In this document: positions 51,380 to 60,450 of the stretch, in pieces
Layout: the number at the start of each line of letters is the position of its first letter
How positions within the stretch are numbered: the stretch's first letter is position 1
Source of the DNA: RGIG3178 sp963674495
GTDB lineage: Bacteria > Bacillota > Clostridia > Christensenellales > QAND01
Assembly: GCA_963674495.2 (NCBI GenBank)
Contig: CAXXLG010000002.1
Location: 496,001 to 560,000 of the forward strand
Length of the DNA stretch: 64,000 nt
Reading direction: 5' to 3'
Translations under genes and position numbers: made by a program
The notes under the pieces: generated by a model
Database searches by the model: none
Told to the model about the DNA's origin: nothing
The model's input: only the letters and a program-made list of their open reading frames with translations

Positions 51380-53332
51380 TTACAGGAACAGCGGGGCAAA
51401 GACCAACGCCACAATGCTCATCAGTTTGATGAGAATGTTCATCGACGGACCGGACGTATCCTTGAAAGGATCGCCAACGGTATCGCCGATGACTGCTGCC
51501 TTGTGCGCAGGCGATCCCTTTCCGCCGTGGGCGCCGCCTTCGATGTATTTCTTCGCGTTGTCCCATGCACCGCCGGCGTTTGCCATCATGATGGCCATCA
51601 GAACGCCGGTAACCGTTGCGCCGACCAAAAGGCCTGCCAGTGCTTCGGCTTTGAGAATCAGGCCGGTTGCAATGGGCGCCGCAATGGCGATGATCCCTGG
51701 CAGGATCATCTCACGCAATGCAGCCTTGGTGGAAATGTCCACACACGTTGCATAATCCGGCTTTTCGGTGCCTTCCATGATGCCGGGCTTTTCGCGGAAC
51801 TGACGGCGCACCTCTTCGATCATCTTGGTTGCCGCCTTGCTCACCGAGTCGATGGTCAACGCGCTGAACAGGAAGGTCAAAACACCGCCGATGAAAACGC
51901 CGACAATGACCTTTGCATCCATGATATTAACCGATGTCAAGCCTACCTTCTGTCCAAAGCTAGTGAACAGCGCAAGCGCCGTCAGCGCTGCGGAACCGAT
52001 GGAGAAACCCTTGCCTACCGCCGCGGTCGTGTTGCCCACCGCATCGAGATGGTCGGTGATCTCTCGGATGCCCTCGGGCATGTTCGCCATTTCTGCGATG
52101 CCGCCCGCGTTATCGGAAATCGGGCCATATGCATCCACCGCAATGGTCATGCCCACTGTGGACAGCATGCCTATGGCCGCCAGCGCAACGCCGAACAAAC
52201 CGGCAACGGTGAATGAAGCGAACACAGCACCCGCGATGATCAAAACAGGAATAACTGTGGATTTAAGGCCGATGGCATAGCCGGCCAGCACCGTTGTTGC
52301 CGCGCCTGTCTCACACTGGTCCGCAATCCTCTTGACGTATTTATACTCGCTGGAGGTATAGACTTCGGTGACAAAGCCGATGACCACGCCGGATACGACA
52401 CCGGATACAATGGCCCAGAAAAGATCCAGGCTTATTTGGCTGCAAATGAAATAGGCCGCAACAATCATAAGTGCGCTGCTGACATAGATGCCCATGTTCA
52501 AAGATTTTTGTGGGTTCTTGCCCTTGGAGAACTTCACCAGGATGACGCCGATCACACTGGCACCAATGCCTGCCGCCACAATCATCATGGTAAGCCACAT
52601 GCCCTTTTGCGGGAAGGCTAAAAGGCCCAGCATCATGGAGGACAAAATGGCGCCCACATAGCTTTCAAAAAGGTCCGCGCCCATACCGGCCACATCGCCC
52701 ACGTTGTCGCCTACGTTGTCCGCGATGACGGCGGGATTTCTCGGATCGTCCTCGGGGATGCCCGCTTCCACCTTGCCCACAAGGTCCGCCCCGACGTCGG
52801 CGGCCTTGGTGTAGATGCCACCGCCCACGCGGCAGAACAGCGCGATGGAGCTGGCCCCTAAAGAAAATCCGGTCACGGTATCAATATTGGGATAGATCAT
52901 GTACATCACGAACAGACCCAACGCACCCAACCCGACCACCGCCATGCCCAACACCGCGCCACCGGAAAACGCAACGTCCAACGCGGCTCTCAAGCCGTTT
53001 TCAGCACGCTGCGCGGTACGTACGTTGCTGATTGTCGCGCTCTTCATGCCAAAGAAACCCGCTCCGACGGAAAACAGTGCGCCCACCAAAAAGCAAATGG
53101 ACGTGTTCCAGCCTAGGCCGACGACGCCGATGATGATAAACATCGCCGCGACGAACAGTGCTAGCACAGAATATTGTCGCTTGAGATAGGTCATAGACCC
53201 TTCGCTGATGTATCCCGCGATCTCTGCCATGCGTTCATTGTGTATCTTGATCGCAGCGTTCTTGAGATAGAGGTAGCATGCCAAAAGCAGCGCTACGGCG
53301 GACGTCACTATCACTGGTAGGAATTCGTTCAA
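51380..53332 (-). CDS. hppA: Potassium-type membrane-bound pyrophosphatase
   Basis: A 650-residue ion pump that couples pyrophosphate hydrolysis to H+ or Na+ export. Catalytic motifs are KAADVGADLVGKVEAGIPED and NVGDNVGDVAGMGADLFESY; the C-terminal GDTVGDPFKDTSGPSMNILI is also diagnostic. In GNTTAAVGKGFSIGSAALTA the alanine after NTTA is the residue typical of K+-dependent enzymes (Lys in K+-independent ones). About 15-16 helices are present. The start is uncertain: I prefer TTG at 53332 after GGGGTGAG; GTG at 53341 is possible. A TATAAT and a small GCGGC hairpin precede it. Confidence 0.94.
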   Translation of the reverse strand: MNEFLPVIVTSAVALLLACYLYLKNAAIKIHNERMAEIAGYISEGSMTYLKRQYSVLALFVAAMFIIIGVVGLGWNTSICFLVGALFSVGAGFFGMKSATISNVRTAQRAENGLRAALDVAFSGGAVLGMAVVGLGALGLFVMYMIYPNIDTVTGFSLGASSIALFCRVGGGIYTKAADVGADLVGKVEAGIPEDDPRNPAVIADNVGDNVGDVAGMGADLFESYVGAILSSMMLGLLAFPQKGMWLTMMIVAAGIGASVIGVILVKFSKGKNPQKSLNMGIYVSSALMIVAAYFICSQISLDLFWAIVSGVVSGVVIGFVTEVYTSSEYKYVKRIADQCETGAATTVLAGYAIGLKSTVIPVLIIAGAVFASFTVAGLFGVALAAIGMLSTVGMTIAVDAYGPISDNAGGIAEMANMPEGIREITDHLDAVGNTTAAVGKGFSIGSAALTALALFTSFGQKVGLTSVNIMDAKVIVGVFIGGVLTFLFSALTIDSVSKAATKMIEEVRRQFREKPGIMEGTEKPDYATCVDISTKAALREMILPGIIAIAAPIATGLILKAEALAGLLVGATVTGVLMAIMMANAGGAWDNAKKYIEGGAHGGKGSPAHKAAVIGDTVGDPFKDTSGPSMNILIKLMSIVALVFAPLFL

Positions 53333-53491
53333 GGTTCTCACCCCATCATAGAATTTGCGGCTGTTGCCGCTGAAGTTTTTCAATCTAATTATATATCATA
53401 CAAAACAAGCCCTGGTTTCGCAACTTATATTTTCATTTTCAATGGGAATCCGCTGCTACCGCATTATTTCACGCAGAAATATGCGCGGTTT

Positions 53492-54232
53492 TCAATCATG
53501 TCCCCACAGTCGTAGATACGGACTGGGATGGATCCACTTGTTCGTGTACCAGAACGTAATAAATAACGATGTTGTCTCACCCAACGCTTCCCCTGCCGAT
53601 ACGGAATCTTCTAAGGCGACCTGGACGGTTTCGATGCCGGTGATATGCACCAAAAGGCCGTTGTCGCATTCGATATCCACAACACCGTCTGCAGCGTTCG
53701 TCACCGTTCCTGAAAATGGGCTCCTTGCTTTTGTGCAATCTATAATGCGGCATCCGTCGTCCTCGTCCACAACCGTTCCGCCCTCCGCGGGAAACCGCCC
53801 GTTTTCAATGAGAAGGTACAACGCCTGAAGCCCCAGCATCTCACGCGCTATGCGCGCGATCGCCTTTCGATCGGTCGTATACAGCCCTGCAAGATCCGCC
53901 GCATTGGTGATCGGCCCGATGGTCAATCCTCTGTCAATCGCTCCTGCTTGGACAAATACATCCGCCACCGCCTGTACGTGCGCCAAATCGGGCGTGACAT
54001 CCTCCGCACGGTCCACCGCACACAGGAGCACCCAGGGGACCCCGGTCTCAACCTGCACTTTTGCATACAGCCGCATATTTTGCTCGGAAACGCTAAGCAC
54101 GGTTGCCTCCTGCGTATCCGAGCGCTGCGGCAGGTATGCATTCAACAGCGACAAACCGCCGATGCAAACGAGCAAAACGGCGGCAAGCAATAGAATCCAT
54201 CGCATGTTATGATCAATGCTAAATTTCTTCAT
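53492..54232 (-). CDS. Membrane-anchored protein with degenerate LytM (M23-like) domain
   Basis: A 246-residue protein. One helix at residues 9-29 (MRWILLLAAVLLVCIGGLSL) anchors an outside part. Residues about 50-150 (MRLYAKVQVETGVPWVLLCA onward) are helical and lysozyme-like in feel. The C terminus (ARSPFSGTVTNAADGVVDIE, LVHITGIETVQVALEDSVSA, then FITFWYTNKWIHPSPYL) follows the M23/LytM fold, but the catalytic HxH position reads LFI, so it is probably inactive. Dead LytM domains often regulate or scaffold wall enzymes. ATG 54232 lies within the end of the GNAT gene, so the two are coupled. Confidence 0.65.
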   Translation of the reverse strand: MKKFSIDHNMRWILLLAAVLLVCIGGLSLLNAYLPQRSDTQEATVLSVSEQNMRLYAKVQVETGVPWVLLCAVDRAEDVTPDLAHVQAVADVFVQAGAIDRGLTIGPITNAADLAGLYTTDRKAIARIAREMLGLQALYLLIENGRFPAEGGTVVDEDDGCRIIDCTKARSPFSGTVTNAADGVVDIECDNGLLVHITGIETVQVALEDSVSAGEALGETTSLFITFWYTNKWIHPSPYLRLWGHD

Positions 54233-54713
54233 GCTCTTTATCTTCCATGGATTTGCAGTAGTAAGCCGTATCCAGCGCTCGTCCAAACTTTACCGTCTCC
54301 GCTTCCTGCGTATGCGTGTGCCGATAACCCAACCGCTCGAAAAGCCTTGTCGATCGCGTATTCTCCGTACATATGCCGATGATCACGTCCGAGTAGCCCA
54401 GATCGGCCGCCTTCATTTCTCCGTATCGCACCAGCGTCTCCCCACGGCGCTGCCCGACATGATCGGGATCGAGATAGACCGCCAGCGCACAATACTCCCT
54501 TTTTCCGGGCGACGGTGAAACATGCACATAACCAATGACCTTGCCGTCTTCCACGGCCACGGCGCAGGCATGCCCACGGCCTGAAAAGAGCGAGCGCATA
54601 TAGCGCGGCGACGCCTCGTAAGCGTAATAAGTGTACACCGTTTTGATGGCATAATGGGTATAGAGTTTGGAAAGTGGTTTGAGATCCGCCTCTTCCAACA
54701 TACGCAGTTGCAT
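54219..54713 (-). CDS. GNAT-family N-acetyltransferase
   Basis: A 164-residue acetyltransferase. VGQRRGETLVRYGEMKAADL is the acetyl-CoA binding motif A (R/Q-x-x-G-x-G/A type, here QRRGET), followed by ICTENTRSTRLFERLGYRHT, the usual motif B. The N-terminal phrase KTVYTYYAYEASPRYMRSLF resembles phosphinothricin-type GNATs. Substrate unknown. AGGAAAGG precedes ATG 54713; a frame extending to 55127 lies antisense to the AlaRS gene and is not credible. Confidence 0.88.
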   Translation of the reverse strand: MQLRMLEEADLKPLSKLYTHYAIKTVYTYYAYEASPRYMRSLFSGRGHACAVAVEDGKVIGYVHVSPSPGKREYCALAVYLDPDHVGQRRGETLVRYGEMKAADLGYSDVIIGICTENTRSTRLFERLGYRHTHTQEAETVKFGRALDTAYYCKSMEDKEHEEI

Positions 54714-54791
54714 TTCGACCTTTCCTTTCCTGTACTTGCATATCGAAATGATTATAACACGAAAACGCGGCCCCTTGTCTATTGCATAGCG

Positions 54792-54821
54792 TTGACATGC
54801 GCGCTTTTTACTATGTATAAT
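54792..54821 (+). promoter_or_regulatory. Promoter of the AlaRS gene
   Basis: TTGACA at 54792-54797, 18 bases, TATAAT at 54816-54821, 31 bases before the start codon. No T-box fits in that distance. Confidence 0.75.
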
Positions 54822-54852
54822 CCAAGATAGTGTAAGAAAAAGGGGAACCGCC

Positions 54853-56658
54853 ATGAACAGTATAACAAGCGAACAACTTCGCAGCATGTATCTTGATTTT
54901 TTTACAGGCAAGGGGCATGCCGTGATACAGAGCGCAAGCCTGATCCCGGAGAACGATCCGACGGTATTGTTTACCACCGCCGGTATGCATCCCTTGGTAC
55001 CATATCTGCTCGGTGCCGGACATCCGATGGGCAAGCGGTTGGTGGACGTACAAAAGTGCGTGAGAACCGGAGACATAGACGAGGTGGGCGACGCTTCGCA
55101 CCTGACATTTTTCGAGATGCTGGGCAATTGGTCTCTTGGCGATTATTTTAAAAAGGACGCCATTGCGTACAGCTGGGAGTTTTTGACGAGCCCCAAATAC
55201 CTTGGCCTTGACCCCGACAAGCTCGCGGTATCGGTGTTTGCGGGCGAGGACGACATCGAACGCGACGAGGAGAGTTTTGAAATCTGGCGCAGCTTGGGCG
55301 TGCCGCGCGAGCGCATCTTCTTTTTACCCCGTGAGAACAACTGGTGGGGTCCGGCAGGCCAGACGGGGCCCTGTGGCCCGGATACCGAGATGTTCATCAT
55401 AAGGGATCAGGAACCCTGCGGTCCGGACTGTTCGCCTGCGTGTAACTGCGGACGCTACCTTGAGATATGGAACGACGTGTTCATGCAGTACAACAAAAAG
55501 GCGGACGGCAAGTACGAGCCGCTGGCGCAGAAGAATGTGGATACCGGCATGGGCCTCGAGCGCACCATATGCGTTCTACAAGACGTTAAAACGGTGTACG
55601 AGACCGATCTGTTCGAGTCGATTTTGAGAAAAATTGAAGAACTCAGCGGCAAAACCTACGGCGAAAGTGTCTCCGTTACCCGCGCGATGCGCATTATCGC
55701 CGATCATCTTCGTACCGCCGCGTTCATGCTTGGCGACGAGCGGGGCGTGACCCCCAGTAACGTGGACCAGGGATATGTGCTGCGCCGGCTGATCCGGCGG
55801 GCAGCGCGCTTTGGCATCATGGACCTTGGCATAAAAGCGGAAAAACTTTCCGCGATTATCGACGTGATCTGCAACAAATATCAGGATGTCTACCCGGAGA
55901 TGGGGCAGCGCCGTGCTTACATCAAAGAGCAGCTTTCGCTGGAGGTGGACCGCTTCCAGCGCACGCTTGAAACCGGTATGAAGGAGTTCGAAAAGCTGAT
56001 GGAGCACCTGAGCCGGAAGGACGAAGCCGTGAAATGCATCGACGGCGTCACGGCTTTCCATCTGTACGACACGTTCGGATTCCCCGTGGAACTTACGCGG
56101 GAGCTTGCGAAGGAGCGCGGTATGGACGTGGACATGGACGGCTTTGAAAAAGCGTTTGAAGAGCACCAGAAGCTGTCCCACGCCGGTGCGGAGCAGCGGT
56201 TTAAGGGCGGGTTGGCCGATACGGGGGAAGCTACCGCACGGCTGCATACCGCCACGCATTTACTGCTGGCCGCTTTACGTACGGTTCTGGGCGATGATAT
56301 AAACCAAAAGGGCAGCAACATCACCGCGGAACGGTTGCGGTTCGACTTCAACTTTTCGCGCAAGGTGACCCGCGAGGAACTCGATCAAATCGAGACGCTG
56401 GTCAACGACGCCATTGCGCGCGATCTGCCCATAAAATGCGAGGAGATGACGGCGGATGAAGCGCTCGCTTCCGGTGCCATAGGTGTGTTTACCGACCGGT
56501 ACGGCGAGCGCGTGAAGGTCTATGCCGCGGGCGATTTTTCCAAGGAGATCTGCGGTGGGCCGCATGCGAGCCATACGGGCGAATTGGGCACGTTTAAAAT
56601 TCAAAAGGAAAGCAGTTCCTCCTCCGGTGTGCGTCGCATCCGGGCCGTATTGGAGTAG
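54853..56658 (+). CDS. Alanyl-tRNA synthetase, short form without C-terminal domain
   Basis: A 601-residue class II synthetase. The N-terminal aminoacylation core is complete (MYLDFFTGKGHAVIQSASLI, FTTAGMHPLVPYLLG, GWEFL-type helix, NVDTGMGLERTICVLQ). The editing domain keeps HTATH near residue 464 and CGGPHASHTGELG near 570, the zinc and proofreading ligands. It ends SSSGVRRIRAVLE, just where the linker to the oligomerising C-Ala domain would begin; ordinary AlaRS is about 870 residues. Short AlaRS forms exist in Firmicutes. It may be the only enzyme or a paralogue; the window cannot tell. AAAAAGGGG precedes the ATG. Confidence 0.88.
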   Translation: MNSITSEQLRSMYLDFFTGKGHAVIQSASLIPENDPTVLFTTAGMHPLVPYLLGAGHPMGKRLVDVQKCVRTGDIDEVGDASHLTFFEMLGNWSLGDYFKKDAIAYSWEFLTSPKYLGLDPDKLAVSVFAGEDDIERDEESFEIWRSLGVPRERIFFLPRENNWWGPAGQTGPCGPDTEMFIIRDQEPCGPDCSPACNCGRYLEIWNDVFMQYNKKADGKYEPLAQKNVDTGMGLERTICVLQDVKTVYETDLFESILRKIEELSGKTYGESVSVTRAMRIIADHLRTAAFMLGDERGVTPSNVDQGYVLRRLIRRAARFGIMDLGIKAEKLSAIIDVICNKYQDVYPEMGQRRAYIKEQLSLEVDRFQRTLETGMKEFEKLMEHLSRKDEAVKCIDGVTAFHLYDTFGFPVELTRELAKERGMDVDMDGFEKAFEEHQKLSHAGAEQRFKGGLADTGEATARLHTATHLLLAALRTVLGDDINQKGSNITAERLRFDFNFSRKVTREELDQIETLVNDAIARDLPIKCEEMTADEALASGAIGVFTDRYGERVKVYAAGDFSKEICGGPHASHTGELGTFKIQKESSSSSGVRRIRAVLE

Positions 56659-56978
56659 CGATATATTACCATAAGGGAAACCCTCCTTGAATAAGAGCTC
56701 AATCATTATCAAATAAATATTTTGTATGAAAAATATGCCCTGATCATATATTGACGGGCATATTAGTTAATATATAATGATATTGGCGTTTCTATTGTTG
56801 TACTATAAAACATATACCGTACCTGAATGCTTACCCGGCTGAACGCCTTTTTATTTGCGCAAATCCATGCTTTGGATGCAGGGAGGATGCGTATTCCCGC
56901 AGAGTCCGCCTTTTCAATGAAATAGTCTGCCGGGATTGATAATAAAACGCCAAATGATGGGAAGGCAGGCGGCTGGAA
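56659..56978. other. Intergenic region with promoter and long leader
   Basis: AT-rich left half with inverted repeat AATATGCCC/GGGCATATT (56732-56764) lacking a T run, overlapping a good promoter (56751-56778). About 195 bases of untranslated leader follow. I recognise no riboswitch motif or gene in it. Confidence 0.5.
56751..56778 (+). promoter_or_regulatory. Promoter before the 219-residue unknown gene
   Basis: TTGACG at 56751-56756, 16 bases, TATAAT at 56773-56778. Its -35 box lies inside the inverted repeat AATATGCCC/GGGCATATT, so a repressor binding the repeat would compete with RNA polymerase. Confidence 0.6.
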
Positions 56979-57638
56979 TTGTCAGATATTGGAGTTTCAA
57001 TCATTGTCATTGCCTGTACCGGATGTCTCATTCTCTTTTTAATGCTTTTTCTTTCCGGTCGCAAACGTCGGCAGGAACGGGAGTTATCGGATTACTGCGC
57101 AAAAAACGGCTATTCATTTCAGCGCCAGACAGGGCCGCTGTGCGTAAGTTTACGTATTGATGGCGTTGGTTTTTCGCTGACAAGCGAGATGATATCGCAG
57201 CGCAACGAAGCGAAAGCAGGTTCGGACAGCTGGGATCGGCTGACCGTCTTTCAGACGCCGAATACGGATCCGGCATATCCGCAATACGTTCTGGGCACCG
57301 CCCTGTCCGACATGGGCACAGGCAAAATGCTCGGCTGGATCAATACGGAGCTTGAAACGATGTTCAGGCAGAAATTCGGCATTCCCGAAGGCGGAGAGCT
57401 GTTGATGGTCACCGATGAGAGCGGCAAACAGCTTCTTTATCTTTGGCGGAGCAACGGTTCCGGCATGCCGCCTGCCGTATCGCGTATCGAACAGCTTATG
57501 GCAGAGTGGCCGCGTGATTTCGTGTTCATCATCCACTCCGAACCGGGCAGCGTAAAAATTGAATGCCCTAATCTGTTTATTAAAGATGTCGATGAATTGG
57601 AACGGGTGCTCACGCTGGGCGAAGCCTGCATGGGCTGA
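56979..57638 (+). CDS. Unknown membrane-anchored protein
   Basis: A 219-residue protein not recognised. One N-terminal helix (IGVSIIVIACTGCLILFLML) and a basic stop-transfer segment (SGRKRRQERE) put the remaining 180 residues in the cytoplasm. That part has strands such as QLLYLWRSNGSGMPP and FVFIIHSEPGSVKIECPNLF. The TTG start at 56979 is weakly supported by AGGCGGCTGGAA; no ATG lies close. The lipoprotein gene follows after 75 bases on the same strand. Confidence 0.6.
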   Translation: MSDIGVSIIVIACTGCLILFLMLFLSGRKRRQERELSDYCAKNGYSFQRQTGPLCVSLRIDGVGFSLTSEMISQRNEAKAGSDSWDRLTVFQTPNTDPAYPQYVLGTALSDMGTGKMLGWINTELETMFRQKFGIPEGGELLMVTDESGKQLLYLWRSNGSGMPPAVSRIEQLMAEWPRDFVFIIHSEPGSVKIECPNLFIKDVDELERVLTLGEACMG

Positions 57639-57713
57639 TAAAGGCGTATGCCGTTCCGGCAAGCCGTTTGTGCACGGCAGATGCACAAAGAATAAAATTG
57701 GGGAGTGATTTGC

Positions 57714-58217
57714 ATGAAAAAGAGTATTGTTCTGGTCCTTGCAGCACTGATGGTGCTGTCATTTGCCGCCGCATGCGGAGGTAATGATCAGCCGTCCGGC
57801 TCGCAGGGCGGGCAGGCAACGCAGCCGGCGGCAAATGGTACGCGCTATGAAGCCACCCGGTTTTCCATAATCGTTCCGGACGGTTGGGAAGTGATGGACG
57901 TCGACGGCGGCGTGCAGCTCTATAAGTCGAGCGGCGAAATCTTTGAGGTTCATTACCGCGGCAACAACATGAACGAAAGCGAAGCGCAGTCGCAGGTAGA
58001 GAGTACTGCAAACAACTACGACGGAACGGAACCCCAGCAGGCAACCATGTTGGGAAAAACATTCTGGAGCACAACCTTTACGGCGTCCGGTGTGGAGCAG
58101 GTGACCAACCTGTGCATCGAAAACGGCGAAATGCTGTCCATCAAATACGGCGGGCCTGGTTATGACACCAATCCGGATTTTCAAACCATACTCAACTCCA
58201 TCGAGTTTGCACAGTAA
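57714..58217 (+). CDS. Unknown lipoprotein
   Basis: A 167-residue secreted lipoprotein. The signal peptide MKKSIVLVLAALMVLSFAAAC puts the lipidated Cys at residue 21. A Gly/Ser/Gln linker (GGNDQPSGSQGGQATQPA) then leads to a compact domain starting YEATRFSIIVPDGWEVMDVD, a layout seen in PsbP-like or DUF-type lipoproteins that bind the outer face of the membrane. No function can be given. GGGGAG precedes ATG 57714. Confidence 0.78.
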   Translation: MKKSIVLVLAALMVLSFAAACGGNDQPSGSQGGQATQPAANGTRYEATRFSIIVPDGWEVMDVDGGVQLYKSSGEIFEVHYRGNNMNESEAQSQVESTANNYDGTEPQQATMLGKTFWSTTFTASGVEQVTNLCIENGEMLSIKYGGPGYDTNPDFQTILNSIEFAQ

Positions 58218-58254
58218 CCGCACCATCGCTATCTGCAGTAATTGTGCAATGCTA

Positions 58255-58296
58255 AGCAAAGAAGCCGGCCATATTAACCGGCTTCTTTGCTTTTTT
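58255..58296 (+). terminator. Terminator of the lipoprotein gene
   Basis: AGCAAAGAAGCCGG and CCGGCTTCTTTGCT form a perfect 14-bp stem around nine bases; six T follow. Confidence 0.93.
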
Positions 58297-58307
58297 ATGG
58301 CAGTCTT

Positions 58308-58380
58308 GGGGATTCAGCGCTTTCAATAACGATCGAAAGTGTTTTGTAGCTTCTCGGGGATTCAATGCACCTATCGAAAG
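58308..58380. repeat. Two copies of a two-part direct repeat
   Basis: GGGGATTCA recurs at 58308-58316 and 58356-58364, and ATCGAAAG at 58332-58339 and 58373-58380. The spacers are 15 and 8 bases. They lie directly upstream of the sdaAB promoter and could bind a regulator twice. Confidence 0.45.
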
Positions 58381-58410
58381 CATAAGAAGTTGTCCGGTTT
58401 GCGCACATGG

Positions 58411-58438
58411 TTTACCACGGCTGTTAATCTGATATAAT
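58411..58438 (+). promoter_or_regulatory. Promoter of sdaAB-sdaAA
   Basis: TTTACC at 58411-58416, 16 bases, TATAAT at 58433-58438. Confidence 0.55.
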
Positions 58439-58620
58439 ATACATGATGCGCGGCGGCTTTCACAATGCATGGGGTTAGCTTATAAGGCAAGTCCTTTGTG
58501 TCCGTGCCGCGGCGTTATTCCAAACGTTATGACTTGCATTTCTTGTTTTCATCATTTAGATTCAAAGGTAACGGATTTTCGGCTGATCTGCAGCCTATCG
58601 CTGAAATGGGGCATACGCTA

Positions 58621-59295
58621 TTGAAAACGCTTTCGGCTTTTGATGTTCTGGGTCCCCCCATGGTGGGGCCAAGCAGCTCGCACACCGCGGGCGCGGCGCG
58701 CCTCAGCGCCGTGGCGGCGCGCATCGCGGGGCCGGATATCCGCGCCGTCCATTTTACGCTGTACGGATCGTTTGCCAAAACATACAAGGGCCACGGAACG
58801 GACCGGGCGCTTCTGGCGGGCATTTTGGGCCTTACACCGGACGACGTGCGGCTTTCCGCGGCGTTTGAGCTGGCAAACAGGCGCGGCCTTATCTACTCTT
58901 TTACGCCTTCGGAATCTGCCGCAGGCCATCCCAACACCGTGACGATCGAGGCGGTCAATGCAGGTGGGCGCACTACGCGCATCACTGGCAGCTCGGTCGG
59001 CGGCGGATCGGTGGAACTGACCAACATCAACGGCGTGGATGTGAACATCACCGGCGAATACCCGACGCTGGTCATTGAGCATACGGACAAGCCCGGCATG
59101 ATCGCACGGATGAGCCGGGCGCTGAGCGATTCGGACGTCAACATCGCGTTCATGCGCGTGTTCCGCCATGACCGCGGCGGACAGGCGTACACAGTGATCG
59201 AGACGGATCAAATCGTCCCGGAGGCGGTGCTGCGCCAACTCCGCGAATTGCACGGCGACATACAGAACGTGCACTGGATCGAGGGGATCAGATGA
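58621..59295 (+). CDS. sdaAB: L-serine dehydratase, beta subunit
   Basis: A 224-residue subunit of the iron-sulfur serine dehydratase that turns L-serine into pyruvate and ammonia. SAFDVLGPPMVGPSSSHTAG is the family hallmark, and the ACT domain (about 148-222, TLVIEHTDKPGMIARMSRAL) is the regulatory part. Homologues begin MKTLSAFDV or similar, which favours the TTG at 58621 (reading LKTLSAFDV) with GGGG nine bases ahead; an ATG at 58606 would add five residues. Its stop overlaps the sdaAA start (ATGA). Confidence 0.93.
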   Translation: MKTLSAFDVLGPPMVGPSSSHTAGAARLSAVAARIAGPDIRAVHFTLYGSFAKTYKGHGTDRALLAGILGLTPDDVRLSAAFELANRRGLIYSFTPSESAAGHPNTVTIEAVNAGGRTTRITGSSVGGGSVELTNINGVDVNITGEYPTLVIEHTDKPGMIARMSRALSDSDVNIAFMRVFRHDRGGQAYTVIETDQIVPEAVLRQLRELHGDIQNVHWIEGIR

Positions 59296-60185
59296 CGGAT
59301 TATGCATTCTTAAACGGAGAAAGCCTTCTTGCACTTTGCAACAAACACGGTCTTTCCATTTCCGAAATGATGCAGCGCAGGGAATCGGCGCTGACCCAAT
59401 CGGATGGACAGCAGGTGCGGGACCAGATGCGCCAGGTATGGGGCATCATGAAAAATGCGGTCCAAAAGGGATTGTCCGGCGCCAACGTTTCGCTGGGCGG
59501 CCTTGTGGGCGGCGAGGCGGAAAAGCTGTTTCAACACGCGTCGACGCTTTTGGGAACAAACGCAAGCCGCGCTGCGGCGATGGCGATGGCAACCGCCGAG
59601 GTCAACGCGTCGATGGGGCGCATCGTCGCCGCGCCCACGGCGGGTTCGTGCGGCGTACTGCCCGGCGTTTTGTGCGCCGGCAGTTATGAAGAGGAAGCGG
59701 TGATCGATGCGCTGTTCACCGCGTCCGCAATCGGTATGCTGATCCAGATCAACGCCAGCGTTTCCGGCGCAAGCGGCGGCTGCCAGGCAGAGATCGGCAC
59801 AGCGTCCGCCATGTCGGCAGCAGCTTTGACGGAGTTTATGGGCGGAATGCCGGAAATGGCGCTTGACGCCGCAGCCACGGCGCTGCAAAACCTGATGGGA
59901 CTGGTCTGTGATCCAGTGGCGGGATTGGTGGAGGTGCCCTGTGTCAAGCGTAACGCCATCGGCGCAGTCAACGCGCTTCTGTGCGCGGACATGGCGCTTT
60001 GCGGCATCGGGTCGCTGATCCCGTTTGACGAAACGGTGGACGCCATGTATCAGGTCGGGTGCGCCATGCCACAGAGTTTGCGTGAGAGTGCGCAGGGCGG
60101 CATTGCCGCAACGCCTACGGCCAAACGCATTGAGCGCAGCATTTTCGCACCGGAACAGCCAATTTTGGACGATTTCGGACGGTAG
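59292..60185 (+). CDS. sdaAA: L-serine dehydratase, alpha subunit
   Basis: A 297-residue catalytic subunit with the oxygen-sensitive [4Fe-4S] cluster. Cysteines that can bind it are in GSCGVLPGVLCAG, LVCDPVAGLVEVPCVKRNAI and ALLCADMAL. MGRIVAAPTAGSCGVLPG and ASVSGASGGCQAEIGTASAM are the conserved core. It works only with SdaAB, encoded just upstream and translationally coupled. The pair opposes serC-serA and allows growth on serine. Confidence 0.96.
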   Translation: MTDYAFLNGESLLALCNKHGLSISEMMQRRESALTQSDGQQVRDQMRQVWGIMKNAVQKGLSGANVSLGGLVGGEAEKLFQHASTLLGTNASRAAAMAMATAEVNASMGRIVAAPTAGSCGVLPGVLCAGSYEEEAVIDALFTASAIGMLIQINASVSGASGGCQAEIGTASAMSAAALTEFMGGMPEMALDAAATALQNLMGLVCDPVAGLVEVPCVKRNAIGAVNALLCADMALCGIGSLIPFDETVDAMYQVGCAMPQSLRESAQGGIAATPTAKRIERSIFAPEQPILDDFGR

Positions 60186-60366
60186 CCAGCGAAGTCTCTT
60201 TGATAACGGTCTTTCCAAATATTTTTATTTGACTTTGTTTGCGTCAGTGTCAATTGCCATTGAAATATGGCAAACGCGCGGAAGCAGTCCAGCGTTATCT
60301 ATGTTTTATACGAAGGGCATCTACGGAACAAAATGGGAATGTGCACGGAGATCGGCTGCCCATACA

Positions 60367-60397
60367 AAAAGCGGATATGAAAATCATATCCGCTTTT
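60367..60397. terminator. Bidirectional terminator between sdaAA and the dehydrogenase cluster
   Basis: AAAAGCGGATATGA AAA TCATATCCGCTTTT, a perfect 14-bp stem. It lies 180 bases after sdaAA and 54 bases after the converging dehydrogenase gene. Confidence 0.85.
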
Positions 60398-60450
60398 CTG
60401 TCCATTTATCAATGCCCCCGCCGACGGCGGGTTTTCAAAAACCATGCTGT

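Larger units (their letters stand above)
58218..58620. other. Intergenic region before the serine dehydratase operon
   Basis: It contains a terminator (58255-58296), two copies of a GGGGATTCA...ATCGAAAG motif pair (58308-58339 and 58356-58380), a promoter (58411-58438) and about 175 bases of leader. I see no gene. Confidence 0.5.
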
